A stretch of DNA of 6,162 nt, taken from the NCBI GenBank assembly GCA_023451915.1, contig JAEXXS010000300.1:1-6162 (forward strand), in the 5' to 3' direction. The position numbers were made by a program, and so were the translations under genes. Positions 1 through 5,686 of this stretch are shown here, in pieces. Every line of letters starts with the position of its first letter. Position 1 is the stretch's first letter. The notes below the pieces were generated by a model. The model saw only the letters and a program-made list of their open reading frames with translations, had not been told where the DNA came from and searched no databases. Source of the stretch: Pseudomonadota bacterium. GTDB taxonomy: Bacteria; Pseudomonadota; Alphaproteobacteria; Rhizobiales; Rhizobiaceae.

Positions 1-111
1 GCTGATCCGGCGGAAGCTGCAGAAAAGCTCGGCTTCACCACGCTCCATTCCGATCTCGATACGATCATTCGTACCGCTGCTCCATTTTTCGGTCTGGAGG
101 CGCGGTCATGA
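1..111 (+). CDS. C-terminal end of a probable UDP-sugar 4-epimerase (5' truncated by window)
   Basis: Frame 1 is open from the window edge to TGA at 109-111 and encodes the last 36 residues of a longer protein. The tail has the form EKLGF...SDLDTIIRTA, which resembles the C-terminus of GalE-like NAD-dependent epimerases: a '(K/R)xLGW' element followed by 'DLDxIIRxAW'. The stop overlaps the next start as ATGA (108-111), so the gene is the upstream partner in the operon and probably translationally coupled to the synthase. In the S. meliloti aps operon, as I recall it, this slot holds the UDP-xylose 4-epimerase Uxe, which forms UDP-arabinose. The present gene may do the same, but a UDP-glucose 4-epimerase is equally compatible with so short a fragment. 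Reality of the coding end is fairly sure; family is moderate; substrate is inference. Confidence 0.6.
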   Translation, partial: ADPAEAAEKLGFTTLHSDLDTIIRTAAPFFGLEARS

Positions 112-1958
112 AAACGCCTCGGGTCGCTCCTGTTGCAAATCATGAGGCACCATTGCTGACGCCGATTTTTACGGGTCGCAAGCGGGTGGAATATATCATC
201 GGCATCACCGCATGGGCCATGGCCATCGCCTATTTCTGGCAATGGTGGCTGATCAGCGCCGAGCATGTCCATCTCGTCGGTTCCATTCTGGTTACGGCGC
301 TGCTGGCCTGGGTGACCCTTCTGCCGCTCTATTTCATCCTGATCTTTTTTCATGCCTCGCGACCGAGCGGTCCATTGCGACTGCCGGAAGGCAGCCGGGT
401 GGCCATGGTGGTTACCAAGGCACCGTCCGAGCCGTTTGAAGTGGTGGCGGAAACATTGCTGGCCATGCTGGCGCAAACCGTGCCGCACGATACGTGGCTT
501 GCGGATGAAGACCCGTCGCCATCCACGCTGGCCTGGTGTCGCGAGCATGGCGTGTTCGTATCGACGCGCAAGGGACGTGCCGACTATCACCGGCAGACAT
601 GGCCGCGCCGTACGCGGTGCAAGGAAGGCAATCTGGCGTTCTTCTACGATCAATACGGCTATGACCGTTATGACTTCGTCTCGCAGCTCGACGCCGATCA
701 TGTGCCGGAGCCTGATTATCTCTACAATATCCTGCGTCCCTTCGCGGACCCGGCAGTTGGCTATGTGTCAGCGCCGAGCATTTGCGACCGCAATGCGCAT
801 GAAAGCTGGTCGGCACGCGGACGTCTCTATGTCGAGGCAAGCATGCATGGCTCCTTGCAGGCCGGCTATAATGGCGGCTTTGCCCCGCTCTGCATCGGTT
901 CGCATTATGCGGTACGGACGGCCGCCCTGAAGGAGATCGGCGGTCTTGGACCGGAGCTTGCCGAAGATCACTCGACCACACTTTTCATGAATGCGCATGG
1001 CTGGCGCGGTGTCCATGCTCTGGATGCCATCGCACATGGCGACGGTCCCCGGACCTTCGGCGATCTGGTCACGCAGGAGTTTCAGTGGTCGCGCAGCCTG
1101 GTGATGCTGCTGTTGCAGTATACGCCAAAGCTGATTGGTCGCCTGCCGCTGCGTCTCAAGTTCCAGTTTCTGTTTTCGCAGTTGTGGTATCCGCTCTATG
1201 CCTTCTTTCTGCTGCTGGGTTTCCTGCTGCCCGTCATCATTCTGGTTTCCGGCGATAACTTTGTCAGCGTGACCTATCCAGACTTTCTGGCTCATTTCCT
1301 GCCGCAAGCGATAACGATGCTGCTGCTGGCACTGTGGTGGCGGTCAAGCAGGACCTTCCGTCCCGTCGACGCCAAGGTATTCAGCTGGGAAGCCACGTTG
1401 TTTCTGCTCGCACGCTGGCCTTGGGCCATGGCGGGAACGCTTGCAGCAATCCGCGACTGGATCACGGGTTCCTTTGTTGATTTTCGTGTCACGCCCAAGG
1501 GCGTTTCGGAAGTTGATCCGGTTCCGTTTCGTCTGCTTGCGCCCTATGGCCTGATAGCTCTGCTTTCCATCCTGCCGGTTTTGCTGGTGCAGGACGCAGC
1601 CCAGATCCGCGGCTTCTACGCATTCTCGATCATCAACACATGCGCCTATCTCATGTTGATGGTGGTCATCGTCGTGCAGCACGCCCGCGAAAACAAGGTG
1701 CGTGCGAAGAGCGGGTTTTACCGCTCTGCCTTGGCCAGCAGCTTCATGGTGCTCGTGGCTGTGACCGGTATCACCACTGCCGAACGCGGACGCGATGGCA
1801 TTGAAGCGCTGGCCTGGGGCACAAAGAGTTTCACGCTGTTTGAAGACCGGTTCTCAGTCGCCGGGGCAGGGATCGGCGGACGCGACATTCACAGAACAAT
1901 ATTCAACCCACGTTGGCGCGAGACGCCGTCCAATGGGTCCAACAACGAAAACAACTAG
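108..1958 (+). CDS. Membrane family 2 glycosyltransferase, cellulose-synthase-like polysaccharide synthase (ApsS-like)
   Basis: This 616-residue inner-membrane synthase is predicted to polymerise a sugar from a cytosolic UDP-sugar and export the chain. Two N-terminal helices (about 29-50 and 56-81) precede the cytosolic GT-A domain (about 95-345). Visible motifs are D132/D134 (UDP site), CKEGN at 171-175, the DxD at D195-A-D197, the catalytic-base ED at 286-287 in AEDHS, and QEFQW at 323-327. The last sits where cellulose synthases have QxxRW; Gln replaces Arg here. Hydrophobic segments follow at about 355-381, 396-411, 474-495, 502-524 and 541-556. Between them F459-x-V-T-x-K464 matches the FxVTxK gating-loop motif of BcsA-type synthases. 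There is no PilZ domain. About 60 residues follow the last helix and may be periplasmic. The start is set by GGAGG at 96-100, 7 nt before ATG, and by the ATGA overlap. Product unknown; an arabinose-containing glucan-like polymer is suggested only by synteny. Confidence 0.88.
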   Translation: MKTPRVAPVANHEAPLLTPIFTGRKRVEYIIGITAWAMAIAYFWQWWLISAEHVHLVGSILVTALLAWVTLLPLYFILIFFHASRPSGPLRLPEGSRVAMVVTKAPSEPFEVVAETLLAMLAQTVPHDTWLADEDPSPSTLAWCREHGVFVSTRKGRADYHRQTWPRRTRCKEGNLAFFYDQYGYDRYDFVSQLDADHVPEPDYLYNILRPFADPAVGYVSAPSICDRNAHESWSARGRLYVEASMHGSLQAGYNGGFAPLCIGSHYAVRTAALKEIGGLGPELAEDHSTTLFMNAHGWRGVHALDAIAHGDGPRTFGDLVTQEFQWSRSLVMLLLQYTPKLIGRLPLRLKFQFLFSQLWYPLYAFFLLLGFLLPVIILVSGDNFVSVTYPDFLAHFLPQAITMLLLALWWRSSRTFRPVDAKVFSWEATLFLLARWPWAMAGTLAAIRDWITGSFVDFRVTPKGVSEVDPVPFRLLAPYGLIALLSILPVLLVQDAAQIRGFYAFSIINTCAYLMLMVVIVVQHARENKVRAKSGFYRSALASSFMVLVAVTGITTAERGRDGIEALAWGTKSFTLFEDRFSVAGAGIGGRDIHRTIFNPRWRETPSNGSNNENN

Positions 1959-1959
1959 C

Positions 1960-1966
1960 GGAGAGG
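1960..1966 (+). promoter_or_regulatory. Ribosome binding site that sets the UDP-glucose dehydrogenase start
   Basis: GGAGAGG lies just after the synthase stop (TAG 1956-1958) and 11 nt before ATG 1978. The open frame runs upstream to 1795, but the protein from 1978 begins MKIAVIGTGYVG, the exact N-terminus expected of a nucleotide-sugar dehydrogenase, so the upstream in-frame codons are not the start. Confidence 0.75.
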
Positions 1967-1977
1967 CGGGACTTGTC

Positions 1978-3414
1978 ATGAAGATCGCTGTTATTGGAAC
2001 GGGATATGTCGGTTTGGTCAGCGGCACCTGCTTCGCTGCCTGGGGACATGAGGTTGTCTGCGTGGACAAGGACACGCAAAAGATCTCCGGACTGGAGCGC
2101 GGCATTGTTCCCATTTACGAACCGGGGCTCGACGAAATGGTCGAACGCAACTTTGCCTTCGGTCGTCTGAACTTCACCTGCAATCTGGCCGAGGCCGTCA
2201 AGGGTGCGCAGCTTGTGCTTATCGCAGTCGGCACGCCTGCGCGGGCTGGCCATGGCGATGCGGACCTGTCTTTCGTCTATATGGCGGCACGGGAACTTGC
2301 GCCCCTCATCGATGACAATACGGTTGTCGTGGTGAAATCCACCGTTCCGGTCGGGACCGGCGACGTGGTGCAAAAGATCATCGGCTCGGTGCGCAAGCCT
2401 GGCACGTTCTCGGTTGCATCCAATCCGGAATTTCTGCGTGAAGGGGTTGCCATCCGCGATTTTCTGGAACCAGACCGCGTGGTGATCGGCGTTGAGGACG
2501 AGCCTGCGCGCAAGCTTCTCGTTGGGCTCTACAGCGCGGCGCTCGAAGCAAACCAGACGCCGATCGTAGTGACGCAACGCCGCACGTCCGAACTGATCAA
2601 ATATGCGGCGAATGCTTTTCTCGCCACCAAGATCACCTTCATCAACGAACTCGCCGATCTCTGCGAGGAAGTGGGAAGCGACGTTTCTGATCTGGCTTTG
2701 GGCATGGGGCTGGACAAGCGGATCGGCACCAGTTTTCTGAATGCGGGCCCCGGCTATGGCGGTTCCTGTTTTCCGAAGGATACGATCGCTCTGCTGCGGA
2801 CTGCGCAGGACCACGGCGTGGCTCTGCGTCTGGTCGAGGAAACCGTGACAGCCAATGAAGCGCGCAAGCGCCGCATGGCGCTGAAAGTCATGGATGCGCT
2901 CGGTGGCGATATCGAGGGCCGCACGATTGCCGTGCTTGGCCTGACCTTCAAACCCGATACGGATGATATGCGCGATGCTCCTTCCATTCCGCTGATTGAA
3001 ACCTTGCAGCGTTTCGGCGCACGCATCCGCGCCCATGATCCGGTCGGCATCGAAAATGCACGCCGCATCCTTAACGATGTGGAGTTTTGCGAGAACGCCT
3101 ATGACTGTGTGGCCGATGCCGATGCCGCCGTTGTTGTGACCGAGTGGGACAGCATCCGCAAGCTCGACCTCGTTCGCATGAAGCGGCTGATGCATCAGCC
3201 CGTTCTCGTAGACCTCAGAAATGTCTTTTCCCGTTCGATGGCCGAAAGGCTTGGCTTTCGTGTTTCGACCATCGGTCGCCCTGTTCATCTGCGGCAGGAA
3301 ATAAAACCAATAAACTTGCTGCCGCAGGCGCGCGTCCGCCAACCACAAGAACCCCAGGCGGGCGCGCGCAATCTTCAAATTGTGGGAGGATCAAATGAAA
3401 CTGTCGATGTTTGA
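1978..3414 (+). CDS. ugd: UDP-glucose 6-dehydrogenase with an unusual C-terminal extension
   Basis: This cytosolic enzyme oxidises UDP-glucose to UDP-glucuronate with two NAD+. From ATG 1978 it has 478 residues. The N-terminal Rossmann domain shows G7-x-G9-x-x-G12 and an acidic residue at D30 for the NAD ribose. Family motifs follow: GTPAR at 85-89, STVPVGT at 121-127, SNPEFLREG at 148-156 (E152), ELIKYAANAF at 205-214 (K208, N212), and GPGYGGSCFPKD at 257-268 with the catalytic Cys264. The C-terminal UDP-binding domain has GLTFKPDTDDMRDAPS at 321-336. Family members usually end near the equivalent of IGRP (432-435); here about 43 extra residues rich in Q, P, R and A continue to 478. The gene starts 19 bp after the synthase and overlaps the next gene by 20 bp. 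UDP-glucuronate would feed a decarboxylase (to UDP-xylose) and the upstream epimerase. Function is near certain; the extension is odd. Confidence 0.95.
   Translation: MKIAVIGTGYVGLVSGTCFAAWGHEVVCVDKDTQKISGLERGIVPIYEPGLDEMVERNFAFGRLNFTCNLAEAVKGAQLVLIAVGTPARAGHGDADLSFVYMAARELAPLIDDNTVVVVKSTVPVGTGDVVQKIIGSVRKPGTFSVASNPEFLREGVAIRDFLEPDRVVIGVEDEPARKLLVGLYSAALEANQTPIVVTQRRTSELIKYAANAFLATKITFINELADLCEEVGSDVSDLALGMGLDKRIGTSFLNAGPGYGGSCFPKDTIALLRTAQDHGVALRLVEETVTANEARKRRMALKVMDALGGDIEGRTIAVLGLTFKPDTDDMRDAPSIPLIETLQRFGARIRAHDPVGIENARRILNDVEFCENAYDCVADADAAVVVTEWDSIRKLDLVRMKRLMHQPVLVDLRNVFSRSMAERLGFRVSTIGRPVHLRQEIKPINLLPQARVRQPQEPQAGARNLQIVGGSNETVDV
3289..3327 (+). repeat. Perfect 9-bp inverted repeat (RNA hairpin 1) in the dehydrogenase 3' extension
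   Basis: CTGCGGCAG at 3289-3297 and CTGCCGCAG at 3319-3327 are exact reverse complements around a 21-nt A-rich loop. It begins just after the codons for the family's usual C-terminal residues. It directly abuts a second, stronger hairpin. No T tract follows, so it is not a simple intrinsic terminator. Confidence 0.7.
3328..3369 (+). repeat. 13-bp GC-rich inverted repeat (RNA hairpin 2) just upstream of the first DUF995 ribosome site
   Basis: GCGCGCGTCCGCC at 3328-3340 pairs with GGCGGGCGCGCGC at 3357-3369: 12 Watson-Crick pairs and one G-U (3335/3362), closing a C/A-rich 16-nt loop. The 3' arm ends 15 nt before GGAGGA (3385-3390). The run after the stem (ATCTTCAAATT) is not a T tract, so termination alone is unlikely. 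Roles consistent with the position are mRNA protection or processing between the upstream enzyme genes and the downstream secreted genes, or control of translation. The structure is seen in the sequence; the role is inference. Confidence 0.75.
3385..3390 (+). promoter_or_regulatory. Ribosome binding site that sets the first DUF995 protein start
   Basis: GGAGGA stands 4 nt before ATG 3395. An in-frame TTG at 3380 precedes it but has no ribosome site of its own, and the signal peptide is complete from 3395. The site lies inside the dehydrogenase coding frame. Confidence 0.75.
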
Positions 3415-3967
3415 TGCTGGCCGCTCTCCTGACCGCCGGAGCAAACTGGCTCTGGCATTTATGGCGCTGTCGGCTGCCATGACTGGCCTCGCAGCAGGCG
3501 CTGCCAATGCCGCCGCCATGCCAGGTGATACTATCCCAGCCGGGACGCGCGTGATGACGCCGTTCGAAATCTACGTGCTTTACCGCGACAAAAACTGGCA
3601 GTGGACCGACGGCTCCGGCCAGATGGCGAGTGCGGATCGTCGTTTTACCGCGCGCGTCGATGGTGAAAAGGGCAAAGCCTGGGCGGAAGGCCGCTGGATG
3701 ATCACCACGACCGGGCGGATGTGCTTCAAGGCTGACTGGCATACCGAAAAGGGCAAGTTTCCGGTGAAGACGTGCTTCTCGCACCGTATCGGCGACGGCG
3801 TGGTCTATCAGAAGCGCGAGCCCGATGGCGTCTGGTACGTCTTCCGTCACGCGGACGGGCGCGTGGAAGACGAGGCCCGCAAACTCGTATCCATCAGTCT
3901 TGCATCGGAAAAAAAGAATGGCGAGCTGACAGCGGCGGAAGCCGCCCTGCAATCGCCAAAACAATAG
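3395..3967 (+). CDS. Secreted DUF995 protein (ApsH1-like)
   Basis: From ATG 3395 the protein has 190 residues. The N-terminus (K/R-rich 10-17, hydrophobic 18-40, Ala-rich cleavage zone near 39-41) is an export signal; the twin Arg at 14-15 is not a convincing Tat motif. The mature part (about 55-165) has the DUF995 pattern: LYRDKNWQW at 62-70, AEGRW at 97-101, C110 and C127, VVYQKREPDGVWYVF at 136-150, and EARKLV at 160-165. The two Cys may form a disulfide in the periplasm. DUF995 has no established biochemical function that I know. Tandem Trp and Tyr residues would suit glycan contact, but that is a guess. It begins within the last 20 bp of the dehydrogenase and ends 13 bp before the glycosidase. 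The sixth gene of the operon encodes a paralogue with the same Cys spacing. Confidence 0.88.
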   Translation: MKLSMFDAGRSPDRRSKLALAFMALSAAMTGLAAGAANAAAMPGDTIPAGTRVMTPFEIYVLYRDKNWQWTDGSGQMASADRRFTARVDGEKGKAWAEGRWMITTTGRMCFKADWHTEKGKFPVKTCFSHRIGDGVVYQKREPDGVWYVFRHADGRVEDEARKLVSISLASEKKNGELTAAEAALQSPKQ

Positions 3968-3980
3968 AAGGGACGGGGCC

Positions 3981-4925
3981 ATGAAAACCCCTTACAAGAT
4001 AGCTTCGATTTTGCTCTGCGGAGCATTGGTTTCAAGCGCTGTCTATGCCGCGAGCGGTGTTTCTGGTGCGACGGTGGATACGCGCAATCTGTTCCACGAC
4101 AAGCGTCCGGTGATAACGCCGAAGTCGATCACACCGGGTGCTTACGATCCGCACGGGGATTATACCAATGATCCCAATTCCAAGATCGAACATCTGTTCT
4201 TGCCGTGGGAAGATGTGGATCTGACAAGCCTGAGTGCCGCTGATGCCTATGCGCGGGAACGTGGTCGTGATCTGCTGATCACCATCGAGCCATGGTCATG
4301 GGCGCGCGACTGGCGGGTTGCGCCCGATGCGCTGTTAAGCGGGATTGTCAATGGCCGCTATGACTCCAATATGGGCGCCGTCTGCTCGGCGGCATCCAAG
4401 CTGAAAAGCCCCGTGACTATTCGCTGGGCGCAGGAAATGGACGACAAGACAGGCCAGTTCACCTGGTCTTACTGGTCACCGCAGGGATACGTCGCCGCTT
4501 ATCAGCGTGCCGTGAAGGTCTGTCGGAAAACGCTGCCGAATGCCAAATATATGTGGTCGCCGAAGGGAGAAGAGGGGCTTCAGGCCTATTATCCTGGCGA
4601 TGCATTTGTGGATGTGATCGGCCTCTCGGTGTTCGGCTATGAGCCTTATGACAAGCTGGACGTCGGACGCCCCACCAGTTTCGTCGAGCGCGCGAAACCC
4701 GGCTACGACCGCGTGGTCGCCTTCAACAAGCCGATCGTGATCGCGGAACTTGGTTATGAAGGCAGCGATGACTATGTCCGGGCATGGGCTGCGGAGGCCA
4801 ACAAACCTCAGCCTGAATTCCCGGAACTGACAGCTGTTGTCTACTTCAACGACCGCGAAGTCTATCCTTGGCCAAAGGGTGTCGGACGGCCAGACTGGCG
4901 CGTTGCAAACCACCCGCTGGATTAA
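3981..4925 (+). CDS. Secreted GH26-like endo-glycoside hydrolase (ApsE-like)
   Basis: The 314-residue product has a signal peptide (hydrophobic 8-22, cleavage near A23/A24). C13 is not in a proper lipobox, so it is probably soluble in the periplasm or outside. The mature part looks like a clan GH-A barrel of family GH26. The acid/base candidate is E152 in IRWAQEMDD, and the nucleophile candidate is E256 in KPIVIAELGYEG. Their 104-residue separation fits the family, as do FTWSYW at 160-165, MWSPKG at 191-196 and PGDAFVDVIGLSVFGY at 205-220. Many GH26 enzymes have His just before the acid/base Glu; here it is Gln151. GH26 includes beta-mannanases, lichenases and xylanases, so the bond cut cannot be read from sequence. 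Placed between two DUF995 genes in a synthase operon, it more likely trims, releases or clears the polymer made here than digests food. Ribosome site AAGGGA at 3968-3973. Confidence 0.82.
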   Translation: MKTPYKIASILLCGALVSSAVYAASGVSGATVDTRNLFHDKRPVITPKSITPGAYDPHGDYTNDPNSKIEHLFLPWEDVDLTSLSAADAYARERGRDLLITIEPWSWARDWRVAPDALLSGIVNGRYDSNMGAVCSAASKLKSPVTIRWAQEMDDKTGQFTWSYWSPQGYVAAYQRAVKVCRKTLPNAKYMWSPKGEEGLQAYYPGDAFVDVIGLSVFGYEPYDKLDVGRPTSFVERAKPGYDRVVAFNKPIVIAELGYEGSDDYVRAWAAEANKPQPEFPELTAVVYFNDREVYPWPKGVGRPDWRVANHPLD

Positions 4926-4958
4926 ACTGAAACTCGAACGATTGGACAGGAAAGCAAA

Positions 4959-5477
4959 ATGTTTTCGATCCGTTTCACAGCTGTGAGTGCGGCGCTGTCC
5001 GTACTCCTCATGGCCGGTGCCGCCGAGGCCGCACCCAAGCCAAAAGCAGACGACGCAACGGCCAGAAGGGCCGCTACTGCATCGCCAATGTCCGCACAGG
5101 CCGTTGAGGCAATCTATGCGGGCAAGACATGGAAATGGAAGGATGGCGGCGGCTTCTTTTCTGCTGCAGACCATGCGTTTTCAGCTTGGTCACAGAAGGG
5201 GAAAGCCTGGTCCTTTGGCGAGGGACGCTGGTATGCCACCGATGGCGGCAAGCTCTGCATGCAGGCTTACTGGCGTGACAGATCCGGTGGCGTTGGAAAC
5301 ACGACCTGTTTTCTGCATCGCGAGAAAGCGGGCGTGATTTATCAAAAGCGCTCTATCGGAGACAAATGGTACGTTTTCCAGAGCAATCCTTCGCAACAGA
5401 CCGATGAAGCGCGAAAGCTCGTGCGCGGCGATCTGGTAGGCAAGGGACTGGTGCGCATAAAGGCAAGGGCCCGATAG
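4959..5477 (+). CDS. Second secreted DUF995 protein (ApsH2-like)
   Basis: The 172-residue product has a classic signal peptide (FSIRF, hydrophobic 8-22, cleavage near AEA24), then a short Lys/Ala/Asp linker and a DUF995 domain (about 46-160). The order of motifs copies the first DUF995 protein: IYAGKTWKWKDGGGFF at 52-67, EGRW at 88-91, C100 and C117, VIYQK at 126-130, WYVF at 137-140, EARKLVRGD at 150-158. Cys spacing is 17 in both proteins. It keeps the GGGFF element that the first protein replaces with GSGQM, so it is the more typical member. It starts 33 bp after the glycosidase with AGGA at 4948-4951, 7 nt from ATG, and is the last gene of the operon. A palindrome follows immediately after TAG 5475-5477. 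Periplasmic or exported; function unknown. Confidence 0.88.
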   Translation: MFSIRFTAVSAALSVLLMAGAAEAAPKPKADDATARRAATASPMSAQAVEAIYAGKTWKWKDGGGFFSAADHAFSAWSQKGKAWSFGEGRWYATDGGKLCMQAYWRDRSGGVGNTTCFLHREKAGVIYQKRSIGDKWYVFQSNPSQQTDEARKLVRGDLVGKGLVRIKARAR

Positions 5478-5522
5478 CGCAGGATGACTCAGGCGGGAAA
5501 ACCTGCTCGCCTGCTTCCTGCG
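5478..5522 (+). terminator. Hairpin directly after the last operon stop, possible weak terminator
   Basis: CGCAGGA at 5478-5484 pairs with TCCTGCG at 5516-5522. An inner stem CAGGCG at 5490-5495 pairs with CGCCTG at 5508-5513. The stem begins on the base after the stop codon. Only TT follows, so intrinsic termination would be weak; 3'-end protection of the transcript is an alternative. Confidence 0.55.
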
Positions 5523-5527
5523 TTAGA

Positions 5528-5632
5528 AATGCATTAGCTCAGTTGGCGGGCTGGTGGTCTTCGGGTCTCCAACGTTCACATCCACGATCATCTGCGGATG
5601 CAGATGTTGGAGCCAGGCCATGAGCATGCATT
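5528..5632. repeat. 105-bp imperfect palindromic element, Bru-RS-like candidate
   Basis: The ends are AATGCAT (5528-5534) and ATGCATT (5626-5632). Inward come GCTCA/TGAGC (5537-5541/5621-5625), TGGC/GCCA (5544-5547/5617-5620), CTCCAAC/GTTGGAG (5567-5573/5606-5612) and a tip CATCTGC-GGAT-GCAGATG (5589-5606). CCAAC at 5569-5573 can also pair with GTTGG at 5542-5546, giving two exclusive folds. Size and shape recall the 103- and 105-bp Brucella palindromic repeats Bru-RS1 and Bru-RS2, but I cannot match the sequence from memory, so the name is a suggestion. No protein is encoded here. Confidence 0.55.
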
Positions 5633-5686
5633 AGAGCGGTTCCGGTTAAAACGGAATCGTGGAACCGCTCTATCTATTTGTTTTTA
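5632..5686 (+). terminator. Probable intrinsic terminator formed by the left half of the repeat
   Basis: TAGAGCGGTTCC (5632-5643) pairs perfectly with GGAACCGCTCTA (5661-5672) around a 17-nt loop, followed by TCTATTTGTTTTTA at 5673-5686 (10 T of 14). This is the best intrinsic-terminator shape in the window for the plus-strand operon, about 155 nt past its last stop. That a repeat serves this role is inference. Confidence 0.55.

Noticed and set aside
1795..1977. Upstream in-frame extension of the dehydrogenase start
   Set aside because: The extra 61 residues overlap the synthase coding region and precede the canonical MKIAVIGTGYVG start, which has its own ribosome site.
1903..3378. A 491-codon open frame on the minus strand opposite the dehydrogenase
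   Set aside because: It mirrors the strongly supported dehydrogenase, has no recognisable family or signal, and such antisense frames arise easily from codon bias in GC-rich genes.
3404..3442. Twin-arginine export signal in the first DUF995 protein
   Set aside because: The Arg pair at residues 14-15 is not followed by the usual x-F-L-K pattern; a standard Sec signal explains the sequence.
3215..3982. A 255-codon minus-strand frame across the first DUF995 gene
   Set aside because: It is the shadow of a clear secreted protein gene with motifs and ribosome site; the minus frame shows neither.
4008..4022. Lipoprotein signal in the glycosidase (Cys13)
   Set aside because: The residues before Cys are I-L-L, with no Gly, Ala or Ser at -1, and the Cys lies inside the hydrophobic core rather than at its end.
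4476..5174. A 232-codon minus-strand frame across the glycosidase and second DUF995 gene
   Set aside because: It runs through two genes with clear family motifs, and its own translation resembles no protein I know.
5529..5605. Possible tRNA gene suggested by TAGCTCAGTTGG
   Set aside because: The matching D-stem arm, an anticodon arm, a GGTTCGAATCC-like T arm and a pairing acceptor stem at the right distance are all missing; the match is part of a palindrome.
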